64,000 nt of DNA, from NCBI GenBank assembly GCA_021789895.1, contig JAJYIU010000017.1:1-64000 (forward strand). The letters are read 5' to 3'. Position 1 is the stretch's first letter; each line of letters begins with the position of its first letter. The notes below the pieces were generated by a model. It was not told where the DNA came from and did no database searches. It saw only the letters and a program-made list of their open reading frames with translations. A program made the position numbers and the translations under genes. The DNA comes from Acidobacteriota bacterium (GTDB lineage: Bacteria > Acidobacteriota > Terriglobia > Terriglobales > SCQP01). Shown here in pieces: positions 1 to 8,261 of this stretch.

Positions 1-151
1 AAAAAATCCTACCACTCGGAAGCCCATGAGCACCGCTCAGGCAGTTGGCTACGGTCGGGCTCCGCCCTCCCTTCGCCAACCGCCTGCTCAGCCCTCAAAC
101 TGTCCGCTCATCTCCCGCTAAGTTCATATAATGCAGCCACAATCACATGAC
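1..151. other. Left-edge stretch, no gene assigned
   Basis: About 150 bases precede the DUF3883 reading frame. Two plus-strand frames are open from the window edge: one ends at a TAA near 121 and another at a TGA near 148. Neither translation resembles a family I know. They could be the tail of a gene that starts outside the window, or non-coding. Confidence 0.3.
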
Positions 152-343
152 ATGGAAAATTAAGCTTCTATCGACGAGACCTCACTGGCAAAATTCAACG
201 CTGAATACGACACCTCACACGAAGCGACAGCGCTACAAGAGCGCGGCGTCTTCATCAAGAAATATCCGATCGCCTCGCTCAAAAAACTGACACTTGATGA
301 ATATGTAATTGGCCATCAGAATCACTCAAGTTTCTGCTATCTA
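152..343 (+). pseudogene. In-frame 5' extension of the DUF3883 gene, interrupted by TAA at codon 4
   Basis: An ATG at 152 lies in the same frame as the downstream ORF but meets TAA at 161-163. After that stop the frame stays open into the main ORF and reads like protein, including LTLDEYVIGHQNHSSFCYLV. That segment resembles the N-terminal module of several restriction-associated proteins, from memory of the family. No ATG lies between 164 and 343; a GTG at 335 is the closest alternative start. The simplest reading is a sense codon (for example TTA) changed to TAA, which would break or shorten the gene. Confidence 0.5.
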
Positions 344-1291
344 GTGGAAGCAGGGTCGAAAGCATGGGCCAACATACAAGGAGCAACATCACGCAAGTTT
401 GGCATATACTTCGTCAGAAGCAAAAAGGACCCCACGCGAAAATACCGCTTTGTCAATAGATTTGGCACGACTAAGGAGAATGCCTTCATTGCAGTCAAAA
501 CGGCACTGCTCAATCTCGTCGCTCAGGGTGCTAAAGACCCCCCTGACTATAAAGCCATCGACGCGAACCGTCTCTCTCAAATGTTCAAAGCTAAAATCCT
601 AAGCCTCTACTACCCCAACCGATTCCTTGCCGTTTGCTGTTCAGAACATCTGGAGATACTCGGCACTGCCCTGGGATTCAAGGACGGACTGCCATCAAGC
701 CAATACCAAAATCTCCTGCTCAGAGCAAAGTGGAACAATTTGACTACCCGCAAATGGTCCGCGCCGAAATTTATGGCCTACCTCTACAAAGTTTATATGC
801 CCATGGATTTAACCAGCGAGACCAATCGCGAGATTTCTGAGACAATCAGCACGACCATTGAAAAATCAGCGGGATATCAGAGCAACCCACGCATTCGGAG
901 GGCTATAGAAGATTACGCGATGCACTGGGCATACGAGCGATTGAAGGAAAAGGGACTCGCGCCCGTAGATAAACACAAAACAAAACCGTACGACTTTCTC
1001 TGCACGGCGGCTAACGCTGATCTCTACGTAGAGGTAAAAGGAACGCAAGGCGACGGCCGCTGCATTTCGCTGACACCCAATGAAGTCAAGCACGCGAAAG
1101 AACACAAGAATTCAGCTCTATTCATCGTGTACGGCGTGGATGTGAAAGGGGAAAAAATGCCGAAGGTATCGGGCGGCAAAGAGTTGTTCCTGCAGCAATG
1201 GGACATCAATTCCGGCGAACTAGAACCTATTGGTTTCACGTTCACATTACCGGAAAATGCGTTCGAGAACAAGAAAGCGGCAATGCCGTAG
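344..1291 (+). CDS. DUF3883 (NO VEIN C-terminal-like) domain protein, possibly 5'-truncated
   Basis: The C-terminal half (about residues 185-275 of the 315-residue frame) reads as DUF3883. It has a helix with YAMHWAYERLKEKG, then PYDFLC, then LYVEVKGTQ, followed by a lysine-rich helix and LFIVYGVDV. The D...E-x-K arrangement resembles a PD-(D/E)xK nuclease-like core, and such domains occur in restriction and defence proteins; nuclease activity is inference. The coding signal extends upstream of this ATG to a stop at 161-163, so the annotated start is only the first downstream ATG and the natural N-terminus may be lost. Base composition is clearly lower in GC than the following genes, which suggests horizontal acquisition. 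No partner methylase or helicase is visible in the window. Confidence 0.65.
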   Translation: MEAGSKAWANIQGATSRKFGIYFVRSKKDPTRKYRFVNRFGTTKENAFIAVKTALLNLVAQGAKDPPDYKAIDANRLSQMFKAKILSLYYPNRFLAVCCSEHLEILGTALGFKDGLPSSQYQNLLLRAKWNNLTTRKWSAPKFMAYLYKVYMPMDLTSETNREISETISTTIEKSAGYQSNPRIRRAIEDYAMHWAYERLKEKGLAPVDKHKTKPYDFLCTAANADLYVEVKGTQGDGRCISLTPNEVKHAKEHKNSALFIVYGVDVKGEKMPKVSGGKELFLQQWDINSGELEPIGFTFTLPENAFENKKAAMP

Positions 1292-1364
1292 AATTAACGA
1301 CATTGAAGGTATCTATGAACCTCTAATACACTTCGGTCCGGCTTTTCTTGGCGACCGGAGCCAT

Positions 1365-4300
1365 TCAGGGGCGAAGCCAGAGTTTCAGGGTTTTGATTTC
1401 ATAGGCGCCGATGGGGAGGGCGAGGGCGCGGGCGCCGGGGGAGAGCGGCAGCGGGCGCTCCTCTTTTTCCATCAGGTTGGTCTCCGCCGCGCGGGCGGCG
1501 GGGGCGGGCAGGCGCAGGCGGAGCTGCGCGGCGCGGCCGGCGTATTCGTAGCAGCGCAGGATCAGCGCCTCGTCGTCTTCCGCTTTTTTCACCACGCTCA
1601 AAATCACGTTTTCCGGCTCGACGGAGAAAAAGGCATGCCCGGCCGGCAGCGCGCCGGCGTGGGCTTCCTCGGCCAGCGGCATGAGCGGGTAGTTCAATTG
1701 CCAGCCCTGGCGCATGACGCCGCCGGCGAGCCAGCCGCCGGCGTGCGGGAAGAAGGAGTAGAGGAACTCGTGGCGGCCCTGGTCGGCGTCCGGATCGGGC
1801 CAGGCGGGCGAGCGCAGCAGGGTCAGGCGCAGCACGTTGCCGTGGCAGTCGTAGCCGAACTTGGAGCGATTGAGCAGGGCGGCGCCGTAGCCGGCGCGGC
1901 CATTGGCGCCCGTGGCCTGGGAGAGGTCGGCCCAGCGCTGGGCGGGCACTTCCCACTCCGCCATCTCGGCAGGGGTTTGCGGGTTGGCGGCGCGGCGGAT
2001 GGTCCCATAAGGGATTTCATAAGTCGCCCAGCGGGTGCGGACGTTCAGCGGGAAGGCGACTTTGCAAAGCACGTGCTTCTCGCGCCAGTCGGCGCGGGTG
2101 AAGACGTCGAGCCGCGGGACGCCGGCGACGACGCGCAGCTCCTGCTCGAAGCGGGAGTTCTGGAAGCGGCGGACGACGCGCAGGGCGGCGCGCACCGGCC
2201 CGCGCTCGATCAGCTCGATGCCTTCCACCGTGACCGGGCCGAGGGGATGGCGCTCGTAATCGGCCTCGATGTTCCAGGCGTCCCAGTTGGCGGCGAGGTC
2301 GTGGAAGAACTGCAGGACGTTGCCTTCGGCGGGCAGCGGGGAGAGCGGAGCGGCCCAGGCGTGGCGGTGTCCCTTTTTGGCGGCGGCGAGGGTGCGGCCG
2401 CGATAGACGCCGGGGGCGAAGGCTTCGCGGCCGGTGCGCTTGTCGAGCAGGCTGGCGAGGTTGCCGGTGCGGGGATTGACGCGCAGGCGGAAGAACTCGT
2501 TTTCCAGCGCGTAGCGGGAGAATTTCAAGGAAGTGGCGGGGGCGGAGACGCGGCCGGAGTGTCCGGCAACGTGGGCGACGCGGTAGCCGAGCGCGGGGAC
2601 GTTTTCCGCCAGCGCCAGCAGGCGGAAGCGCGAGCCGCCGGCGTCGCGGCGAAGGACTTGGGAAGGCCAGAGGCGCCCGGAGGCGTCGCGGACGGCGGCG
2701 CGGGCGGCGGGGCGGGGAAGTTCGGCTTCGAGCTCGACCGCGTCGGTGCGGGCCCAGGACAGGGGATTGAAGACGACGACGGGCGCGCCGGGGCCGCGGG
2801 TATCTATGCGGGCGGCGATTTCGCGCTGCGAGGCGTCGAGTTCGGGCTGGTTGAGCAGGCGGGCGGTGCGCAGGTTTTCGGCGGCGTCGCGGTAGTTGAC
2901 GGCGATGCCGGAGCCGGCCATGACGTCGTGGAACTGATCGAAGAGCACGCGCTTCCAGCCGTCTTCGAGGCGGGCCTGGGGATAGGGGCGGCGGTAGAGC
3001 GCGGCGGCCAGGGCGCAGAATTTTTCGGCGTTCTGCAGCAGCTCTTCCGAGCGGCGCATGTCGTGCTTGAGGCGGGCCTGGGAGGTGTAGGTGCCGCGGT
3101 GGAATTGGAGGTAGAGCTCGCTTTTCCAGACCGGGAGCGAGGCGGCCTGGGGCTGGACCTGGTCGAAGAATTCCTGCGCGGTGCTGTCAACGATGCGGGG
3201 ATAGATTTTTTCCGGGCGGCGCCAGCGCTGGAGATTGTCGAGCATTTCGCGGGTGGGCCCGCCGCCGTGATCGCCGACGCCGTAGAGGTGCATCATGACT
3301 TTCTGCGGGGCGAAGGCGGCGAAGTTGCGCGCCATCACAATCGGGTCGGTGCCGTTGGCGTAGTCGTGGGGGAAGTAGGTGAGCACGCGGCTGCCGTCGG
3401 GCGATTCCCACCAGAACAGGGTGTGAGCGGGCGGGGTGGTGTCGTTCCAGAGCAGTTTTTGGGTGACGAAGTAATCCACGCCGGAGCGCTTGTAGATTTG
3501 CGGAAGCTGCCAACTGTAGCCGAAGGAGTCGGGGTTCCAGCCGATGCGGACGTCCACGCCGAATTTCTGCTGGAAGTAGCGCTTGCCGACCAGGAGCTGG
3601 CGGACGAGGGATTCGCCGTCGGGCATATTGAGGTCGGGCTCGCACCACATGCCGCCGACCATTTCCCAGCGGCCTTCCTTCACCCGCTGCTGGATTGCCT
3701 TGAACAGCGGCGGGTACTTTTGCTCGAGCCAGGCGAAGTCGCGGGCGCTGGACTGGGCGAAGCGGAAATCGGGATACTCGCGCATCAGCTCGAGCACGGT
3801 GGCGAAGGTATCGCGCACGACCTCGACCGCTTCGGTCCAGGGCCAGAGCCAGGCGAGATCAATATGGGAGTTGCCGACGGCGCGGATGAGGAGGGATTTT
3901 TCCCACGGCCGGGCGGCGGCGAGGCGATCGCGGGCGCCGGCGAGCGAGCGAGCGAAGGCGGCGGGCGCGGCCGGCAGTTGATCGAGGCGGACGGCGGCGG
4001 CGGCCGACCGGGCGGCCGAGGCGACCTGGGGTTGTTGGAATCCCTTGCCCAGGAGATTGGCCGCGGCCAGTTCGGCGCGCAGGTCGCCGGGGTCCACGGC
4101 GGCGTGGGGATAACGCGCCAGCAGGCCGGCGCCGTAGAGGCGTCCCGAGCCCGGGCCTTTCTGATCCACGACTTCGATGGCGACGAGCACGGAGCGTCCG
4201 GGCTGGTAGGGGGGGAAGGGGACGGGGGTGAGCGAATTGGAATCGCCCTGGGCGACGAGGCCGCCGTTGAAGAAGACGCGCAGCAGCGGCCCGCCGCCGA

Positions 4301-4685
4301 GGGCAAAGCGCAACTCGGCGTTGCGGGCGTCGAAGCCGCCGATGGAGGCGGGCACTTGTATGCGGGCGCGGTACCAGCCGGCGCGGTGGGGGTGTCCGCG
4401 GCGGCGACGGGGCTGGAATTTCACCACTTGCCAGGCGGAGTCGTCGAGCGCGGGAGCTTCGCCGTGGGCGAGGCCGGGGGCGTGGTAGCGCCAAAGGGTT
4501 AGCGGCAGCAAGGTCAACTGCTGCAGCCGGCGCAGGACGGTCTGCAACTCGCCGGGATCGGCCCAGAGGCGGGCGGGGATCAAGCCGGCGGGGAAGGCGG
4601 CGGCCAGGGCGGCGCCCATGCCGGTGGCGAGGAACTGACGGCGTCCGGAAGAGGCGGGACGGCGGGGACGGGAGTTGGAAGACAT
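1365..4685 (-). CDS. Exported alpha-mannosidase, glycoside hydrolase family 38
   Basis: This 1106-residue protein begins with a twin-arginine-type signal (RRQFLATGMGAALAAAF, residues 15-31), so export as a folded enzyme is likely. The GH38 catalytic module starts near residue 265 with VGNSHIDLAWLWPW (metal ligands His274 and Asp276) and continues to WNPDSFGYS, where Asp386 fits the catalytic nucleophile. A middle helical region and a long C-terminal beta-sandwich follow, as in family members of about 1000 residues. GH38 enzymes release mannose from alpha-mannosides such as N-glycans. Before the catalytic module there is an extra region of about 230 residues that looks like a galactose-binding-type fold. 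A ROK sugar kinase and an MFS sugar porter lie upstream on the same strand, which fits uptake and phosphorylation of the released sugar. Confidence 0.9.
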   Translation of the reverse strand: MSSNSRPRRPASSGRRQFLATGMGAALAAAFPAGLIPARLWADPGELQTVLRRLQQLTLLPLTLWRYHAPGLAHGEAPALDDSAWQVVKFQPRRRRGHPHRAGWYRARIQVPASIGGFDARNAELRFALGGGPLLRVFFNGGLVAQGDSNSLTPVPFPPYQPGRSVLVAIEVVDQKGPGSGRLYGAGLLARYPHAAVDPGDLRAELAAANLLGKGFQQPQVASAARSAAAAVRLDQLPAAPAAFARSLAGARDRLAAARPWEKSLLIRAVGNSHIDLAWLWPWTEAVEVVRDTFATVLELMREYPDFRFAQSSARDFAWLEQKYPPLFKAIQQRVKEGRWEMVGGMWCEPDLNMPDGESLVRQLLVGKRYFQQKFGVDVRIGWNPDSFGYSWQLPQIYKRSGVDYFVTQKLLWNDTTPPAHTLFWWESPDGSRVLTYFPHDYANGTDPIVMARNFAAFAPQKVMMHLYGVGDHGGGPTREMLDNLQRWRRPEKIYPRIVDSTAQEFFDQVQPQAASLPVWKSELYLQFHRGTYTSQARLKHDMRRSEELLQNAEKFCALAAALYRRPYPQARLEDGWKRVLFDQFHDVMAGSGIAVNYRDAAENLRTARLLNQPELDASQREIAARIDTRGPGAPVVVFNPLSWARTDAVELEAELPRPAARAAVRDASGRLWPSQVLRRDAGGSRFRLLALAENVPALGYRVAHVAGHSGRVSAPATSLKFSRYALENEFFRLRVNPRTGNLASLLDKRTGREAFAPGVYRGRTLAAAKKGHRHAWAAPLSPLPAEGNVLQFFHDLAANWDAWNIEADYERHPLGPVTVEGIELIERGPVRAALRVVRRFQNSRFEQELRVVAGVPRLDVFTRADWREKHVLCKVAFPLNVRTRWATYEIPYGTIRRAANPQTPAEMAEWEVPAQRWADLSQATGANGRAGYGAALLNRSKFGYDCHGNVLRLTLLRSPAWPDPDADQGRHEFLYSFFPHAGGWLAGGVMRQGWQLNYPLMPLAEEAHAGALPAGHAFFSVEPENVILSVVKKAEDDEALILRCYEYAGRAAQLRLRLPAPAARAAETNLMEKEERPLPLSPGARALALPIGAYEIKTLKLWLRP

Positions 4686-4804
4686 TATATTTCTCGTTAT
4701 GACTTCGGGCCGGAGTCATGGACACTCAGGCCGCAGGCGGCTAACCGCTAACAATAGCAATTCAAGATAGAGGCGGCAAGCGTGGTGGGCAAAGCGCCCG
4801 GCGG

Positions 4805-5722
4805 CTAGGGCTGGCTGGCCTGGAGGGCGAGGGCGAGGCCGCCGAGGACGCCGGCGCGCTCGCCCAGGCGGGGCAGTTGCAGGAACTCGTCCGTGCGCTC
4901 GAGCAAGGCGGGGGATTGCACGTAGCCGTGCAGGAGGTCGAGCAATTCGGCGCGGATGGCGGGGAGCATATGGGCCTGGCGCATGACGCCGCCGCCGAAG
5001 AGCAGGCGCTGGGGCGAGAGGGCGCAGACCAGGTTGGCGGCGGCGAGCGCGAGGTAATGGGCTTCGAGCCGCCAGGCGGGGTGGGCGGGAGGCAGGGTTG
5101 GGCCGGGGGCGCCCCAGCGGGCGGCGAGGGCGAGGCCGGAGGCGAGTCCTTCGAGGCAGTCGCGGTGGTAGGGGCAGGCGCCGGGAAAAGGATCGGCGGC
5201 GAGGTCGTGCGGGATGCGCATGTGTCCAATTTCAGGATGGACGAGGCCGTGGAGGAGGCGGCCGGCGCACATGACGCCGCCGCCGATGCCGGTGCCGACG
5301 GTGAGATAGACGAAGGTATCGAGGCCTTGGGCGGCGCCCCAGCGATGCTCGGCGAGGGCGGCGGCATTGACGTCGGTATCGAGCCCGACGGGGAGGTTGA
5401 GGGCGCGGGCGAGGGCGCCGGCGAGGTCCACATTTTGCCAGCCGGGCTTGGGGGTGGAGGTGATGAAGCCGAAATCGGGGCCGGCGGGATCGAGGCCGAG
5501 GGGGCCGAAGCAGCCGATGCCGATGGCGGACAGCGGGGCCTGAGCCGCCTGGGCCTGGAAGAATTCGACGACCGCGGGCAGGGTAGCGGCGGGGGTGGTG
5601 GTGGGCAGTTCCCGGCAGGCGCGCAGGTCGTGAGGGCCGGAGCCGACGGCGCAGACGAACTTGGTGCCGCCGGCTTCGATGCCGCCGAAGAGGCGCGCCG
5701 GCGGGCGGGCGGAGGAGGTCAC
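4805..5722 (-). CDS. ROK-family fructokinase/mannokinase
   Basis: The ROK fold opens with LFGGIEAGGTKFVCAVG (phosphate-binding loop) and continues with LTVGTGIGGGVM, HPEIGHMRI and the zinc site CPYHRDCLEG, a combination typical of fructokinases such as B. subtilis YdhR. The frame is open further upstream, but the start chosen is the GTG at 5722. It overlaps the stop codon of the upstream sugar porter in a GTGA junction and gives 305 residues, the usual ROK length. The product should phosphorylate fructose or mannose in the cytoplasm with ATP. Translational coupling to the transporter, and the alpha-mannosidase downstream, suggest that the sugar handled is mannose or an epimer of it. Confidence 0.88.
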   Translation of the reverse strand: MTSSARPPARLFGGIEAGGTKFVCAVGSGPHDLRACRELPTTTPAATLPAVVEFFQAQAAQAPLSAIGIGCFGPLGLDPAGPDFGFITSTPKPGWQNVDLAGALARALNLPVGLDTDVNAAALAEHRWGAAQGLDTFVYLTVGTGIGGGVMCAGRLLHGLVHPEIGHMRIPHDLAADPFPGACPYHRDCLEGLASGLALAARWGAPGPTLPPAHPAWRLEAHYLALAAANLVCALSPQRLLFGGGVMRQAHMLPAIRAELLDLLHGYVQSPALLERTDEFLQLPRLGERAGVLGGLALALQASQP

Positions 5723-7089
5723 GCCGACTCCAGTTGGCGCTGCATTTGTTCGAGCGAGACGCCGGCGGTTTCGGGGAAGAAGAAGAGCACCAGGAAGAAC
5801 TGGAGCACCATCATGGCGGCGAAGAAGACGAAGGGGTAGCCGCTGGAGAGGGCGGCGACGGCGGGGAAGCTCCAGGAAATGAGGGCGTCCATGGTCCAAT
5901 TGGCGACGGTGCCGAGGCTTTGTCCCTTGCCGCGGATGGCGTTGGGGAAGATTTCGCTGATGTAGACCCAGATGACGGCGCCCTGGGAGAAGGCGAAGAA
6001 GGCGATAAAGCCGATCAGCATCCAGAGCAGCCAGGGTTCGTGGCGGCCGGTGAGAAAGATGGCGGCGGCGCCGGCGAGGCAGAAGGCGGTGCCGACGGAG
6101 CCGACCAGGAGCAGGGTTTTGCGTCCGAGCTTGTCGATCACGGACATGGCGAGGAGGGTGAAGACCAGGTTGGCGGCGCCGATGATGGCGGCCTGGAGGC
6201 TGCCCGAATTGCGGCTGAAGCCGGCGCGAGTGAAGATGTCGTTCATGTAATACAGGATGGCGTTGATGCCGGTGAGCTGATTGAAGACGGCGAGGGTGAC
6301 GGCGAGCAGGATGGGCTTGCGATATTGGCGGCGGAAGAGCGGCTCGCGGCGGCCGCCGGCGGAGAGCGAAGCGGCGATTTCGTCGAGATCTTGCTGGACG
6401 TTGGGATCGCCGGTGGACTGGAGGGCGGCGCGGGCTTCGTCAAGGCGACCCTGCTGCACCAGCCAGCGCGGGCTGCGGGGGATGCCAAAGAGCAGGAGGA
6501 GGAAGACGGCGGCGGGGAGGGCGGCGACACCGAGCATCCAGCGCCATTCGGCGGCGCCGAGGGAGGCGCGGACGATGAGGAAATTGGAGAGGTAGGCGAT
6601 CAGGATGCCGGTGACGATCATGATCTGGAAAAAGCCGACCAGGCGGCCGCGCCACTGCGGGGGCGCGATTTCGGCGATGTACATGGGGCCGAGCACGGAG
6701 GAGCCGCCGATGGCAAGGCCGGCGAGCAGGCGAGCCGCGATGAGCGGGAGCCAGCCCCAGGCGAAGGCGCAGCCGAGGGCGGAGAGGAGGTAGAGCAGGG
6801 CCATCCAGCGGAGGCCGTCGCGGCGCCCGAGGCGGTCGCCGAGGCGGCCGGCGAAGGCGGCGCCGATCATGGTGCCGATGAGGGCGATGGCGACGGTGAA
6901 GCCGATGGAATGCAGGGTGAAGGATTTGGGCAGGTGGAACTGGCGTTGGAGGTCGCGGGTGGTGCCGGAGATGACGACGGTATCGAAGCCGAAGAGCAGA
7001 CCGCCGAGGCCGCAGACAAGGGTGGACTTGACCAGGGAGGCATTGATGCCGGGGCGCGGGGCGGGCACGGCGTGTTGTTCCGCTTGCAT
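5719..7089 (-). CDS. MFS sugar porter family transporter
   Basis: This 456-residue membrane protein has the sugar porter (TC 2.A.1.1) pattern of twelve predicted hydrophobic segments. It has GRLGDRLGRRDGLRW between TM2 and TM3, a PMYIAEIAPPQWRG motif after TM4, PRSPRWLV before the central loop, QLTGINAILYYMNDIF in TM7, and a C-terminal FFPETAGVSLEQM. Proteins of this family import hexoses or pentoses by proton symport. An AAGGAT-like Shine-Dalgarno precedes the ATG. Its stop overlaps the start of the ROK kinase (GTGA), so the two are very probably co-expressed. Confidence 0.92.
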   Translation of the reverse strand: MQAEQHAVPAPRPGINASLVKSTLVCGLGGLLFGFDTVVISGTTRDLQRQFHLPKSFTLHSIGFTVAIALIGTMIGAAFAGRLGDRLGRRDGLRWMALLYLLSALGCAFAWGWLPLIAARLLAGLAIGGSSVLGPMYIAEIAPPQWRGRLVGFFQIMIVTGILIAYLSNFLIVRASLGAAEWRWMLGVAALPAAVFLLLLFGIPRSPRWLVQQGRLDEARAALQSTGDPNVQQDLDEIAASLSAGGRREPLFRRQYRKPILLAVTLAVFNQLTGINAILYYMNDIFTRAGFSRNSGSLQAAIIGAANLVFTLLAMSVIDKLGRKTLLLVGSVGTAFCLAGAAAIFLTGRHEPWLLWMLIGFIAFFAFSQGAVIWVYISEIFPNAIRGKGQSLGTVANWTMDALISWSFPAVAALSSGYPFVFFAAMMVLQFFLVLFFFPETAGVSLEQMQRQLESA

Positions 7090-7416
7090 GGGCGATCCTT
7101 TCCGACGGCTTCAGGGCGGCGGCCGCCGCCGCAGGCATGATAACACCGGGCGGAGGGGCGGCCGGGGGCAAGAAGCGCCCGGCGCGCAACGCGGAATCCA
7201 TGCCAAGATGCACGGCTTTTATATTCCGGCAAGAAAGCGCCACCCCAGGGCTGAACTCCAAGCCATGCAGGCCGCGGCCAGGGATATGGACGAGATGATT
7301 GCCGGGTGGGGGATGAATGAAGAAGAATTCATGGCCGAAAAGGAATTGCGTCAAATTGCGCGCGAGAAGAAGCGGCAAGCCAGGGGCGCGATCGCGAAAG
7401 AGCTTGCATCCAGCCC
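7090..7416. other. Intergenic stretch between sugar porter and AraC-type regulator
   Basis: These 327 bases separate two minus-strand genes. The only candidate here is a plus-strand frame from the ATG at 7208, listed separately. The sugar porter promoter should lie in this stretch, but I see no convincing -35/-10 pair. Confidence 0.4.
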
Positions 7417-7510
7417 TCAAAGGTCAATGGGAAAATTTTCGATGCGAAACCGGCGCGGCGTAATGCCCAAATATTTTTTAAATAGCCGGAAAAAATTGCT
7501 GGAATCATGA
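7208..7510 (+). CDS. Possible small charged protein, doubtful
   Basis: A 100-residue frame starts at ATG 7208 and reads MHGFYIPARKRHPRAELQ, then a helix rich in Glu, Lys and Arg (EEEFMAEKELRQIAREKKRQ). The composition is protein-like and the 5' two thirds overlap no other gene, but the last 94 bases run antisense to the end of the AraC-type gene and no Shine-Dalgarno is evident. It may be a small gene, a gene relic or chance. No family is recognised. Confidence 0.25.
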   Translation: MHGFYIPARKRHPRAELQAMQAAARDMDEMIAGWGMNEEEFMAEKELRQIAREKKRQARGAIAKELASSPQRSMGKFSMRNRRGVMPKYFLNSRKKLLES

Positions 7511-7800
7511 AAGCCCGATTTGTACATGGCGGCTTTGATCGTCAGCCCCGGGTCGGCCTGCAGCAAGCGAAGCACATTGGCCAAACGCAGGCGGCAGATA
7601 TAACGGACCGGACAGAGGCCCAATTCCCGCTGAAAAAGCTGGCGCACCAGGCTGGGCGAGCAACCCATGCGCGGGGCAAGATCATGGACACTAAAATTTT
7701 CATCGAGACAGCGAGCGTGGATGAATTGCAGGCCAACCCGCAGGCGCGGATCCTGGACCGCCGACAGATCAACCTGCGCTAATGACGGCAGGGCTGACAT
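7417..7800 (-). CDS. AraC-family transcriptional regulator, DNA-binding domain only
   Basis: This 127-residue protein consists almost entirely of the AraC/XylS double helix-turn-helix. The first helix-turn-helix is in NFSVHDLAPRMGCSPSLVRQLF; the second is in TIKAAMYKSGFHDSSNFFRLFK, followed by the conserved KKYLGITPRRFR. It lacks the N-terminal sugar-binding cupin of full-length family members, so any ligand response must come from elsewhere. It lies upstream of the sugar porter/kinase/mannosidase genes on the same strand and may control them, although 327 bases separate it from the porter. Confidence 0.85.
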   Translation of the reverse strand: MSALPSLAQVDLSAVQDPRLRVGLQFIHARCLDENFSVHDLAPRMGCSPSLVRQLFQRELGLCPVRYICRLRLANVLRLLQADPGLTIKAAMYKSGFHDSSNFFRLFKKYLGITPRRFRIENFPIDL

Positions 7801-8261
7801 CGCGCAACCTATTGATTGATTCAGTATCCATTCGCCGGAGCCAATGTCAAGCCGCGACGCCAGGGTGGCGCAATCATGGGGGGAGATTTTTCACGGTTTG
7901 ACTTTGGGTTATCATGCGCCCATTTTCAAAGCTTGCCTTTATTTGAAAAGCTAAAACAGAAACGATCCAAACGGGAGATTTGATCTCCAAAGCAAAGGCC
8001 GCAAAAGGCGGCAATTCACGCCGGCACGCGAGGCGCGGCGGCCAGGGGCGGTTGTCGCGAAAGCGGACAGCCGGTTGCAAAAACGGACACCGGCCGGCTG
8101 GCGGCGAATGATTAAGTCTTTAGAATGCAATAATTTACGATAACTTCGGCTTGGCAGCGCAGTTGCATGTTGCAGTGCGACTGCGGGTGTTCAGCGCCGA
8201 AAACAGTGTTTACGGCGGCGGCGGACCGGGTTCGGATGGCAAGCGGGATGAGGCAAGCGGG
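7801..8261. promoter_or_regulatory. Divergent intergenic region with two palindromes
   Basis: These 461 bases separate the minus-strand AraC-type gene from the plus-strand ADOP gene. They hold an 8-bp inverted repeat (TTTTCAAA at 7923-7930, TTTGAAAA at 7942-7949, 11-base spacer) and a perfect GGAGAT-TTG-ATCTCC palindrome at 7974-7988. These are candidate regulator sites or hairpins. Two imperfect copies of a CGGACA-CCGG motif occur at about 8063-8095, and a short direct repeat (AAGCGGGATGAGG-like) at about 8241-8267 runs into the ADOP start. No coding frame is convincing. Confidence 0.4.

Noticed and set aside
1230-4502. Plus-strand 1090-codon open frame opposite the GH38 gene
   Set aside because: It is the antisense of a well-supported alpha-mannosidase gene; its translation is a Gly/Ala/Val-rich low-complexity string, as expected from high-GC antisense.
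5734-7140. Plus-strand 468-codon frame opposite the sugar porter
   Set aside because: Composition (Glu/Gly/Ala repeats) and lack of motifs mark it as the shadow of the porter gene.
8063-8095. Two CGGACA-CCGG motifs as possible insertion-sequence ends
   Set aside because: The copies are imperfect and in direct orientation, and no transposase or second terminus is nearby.
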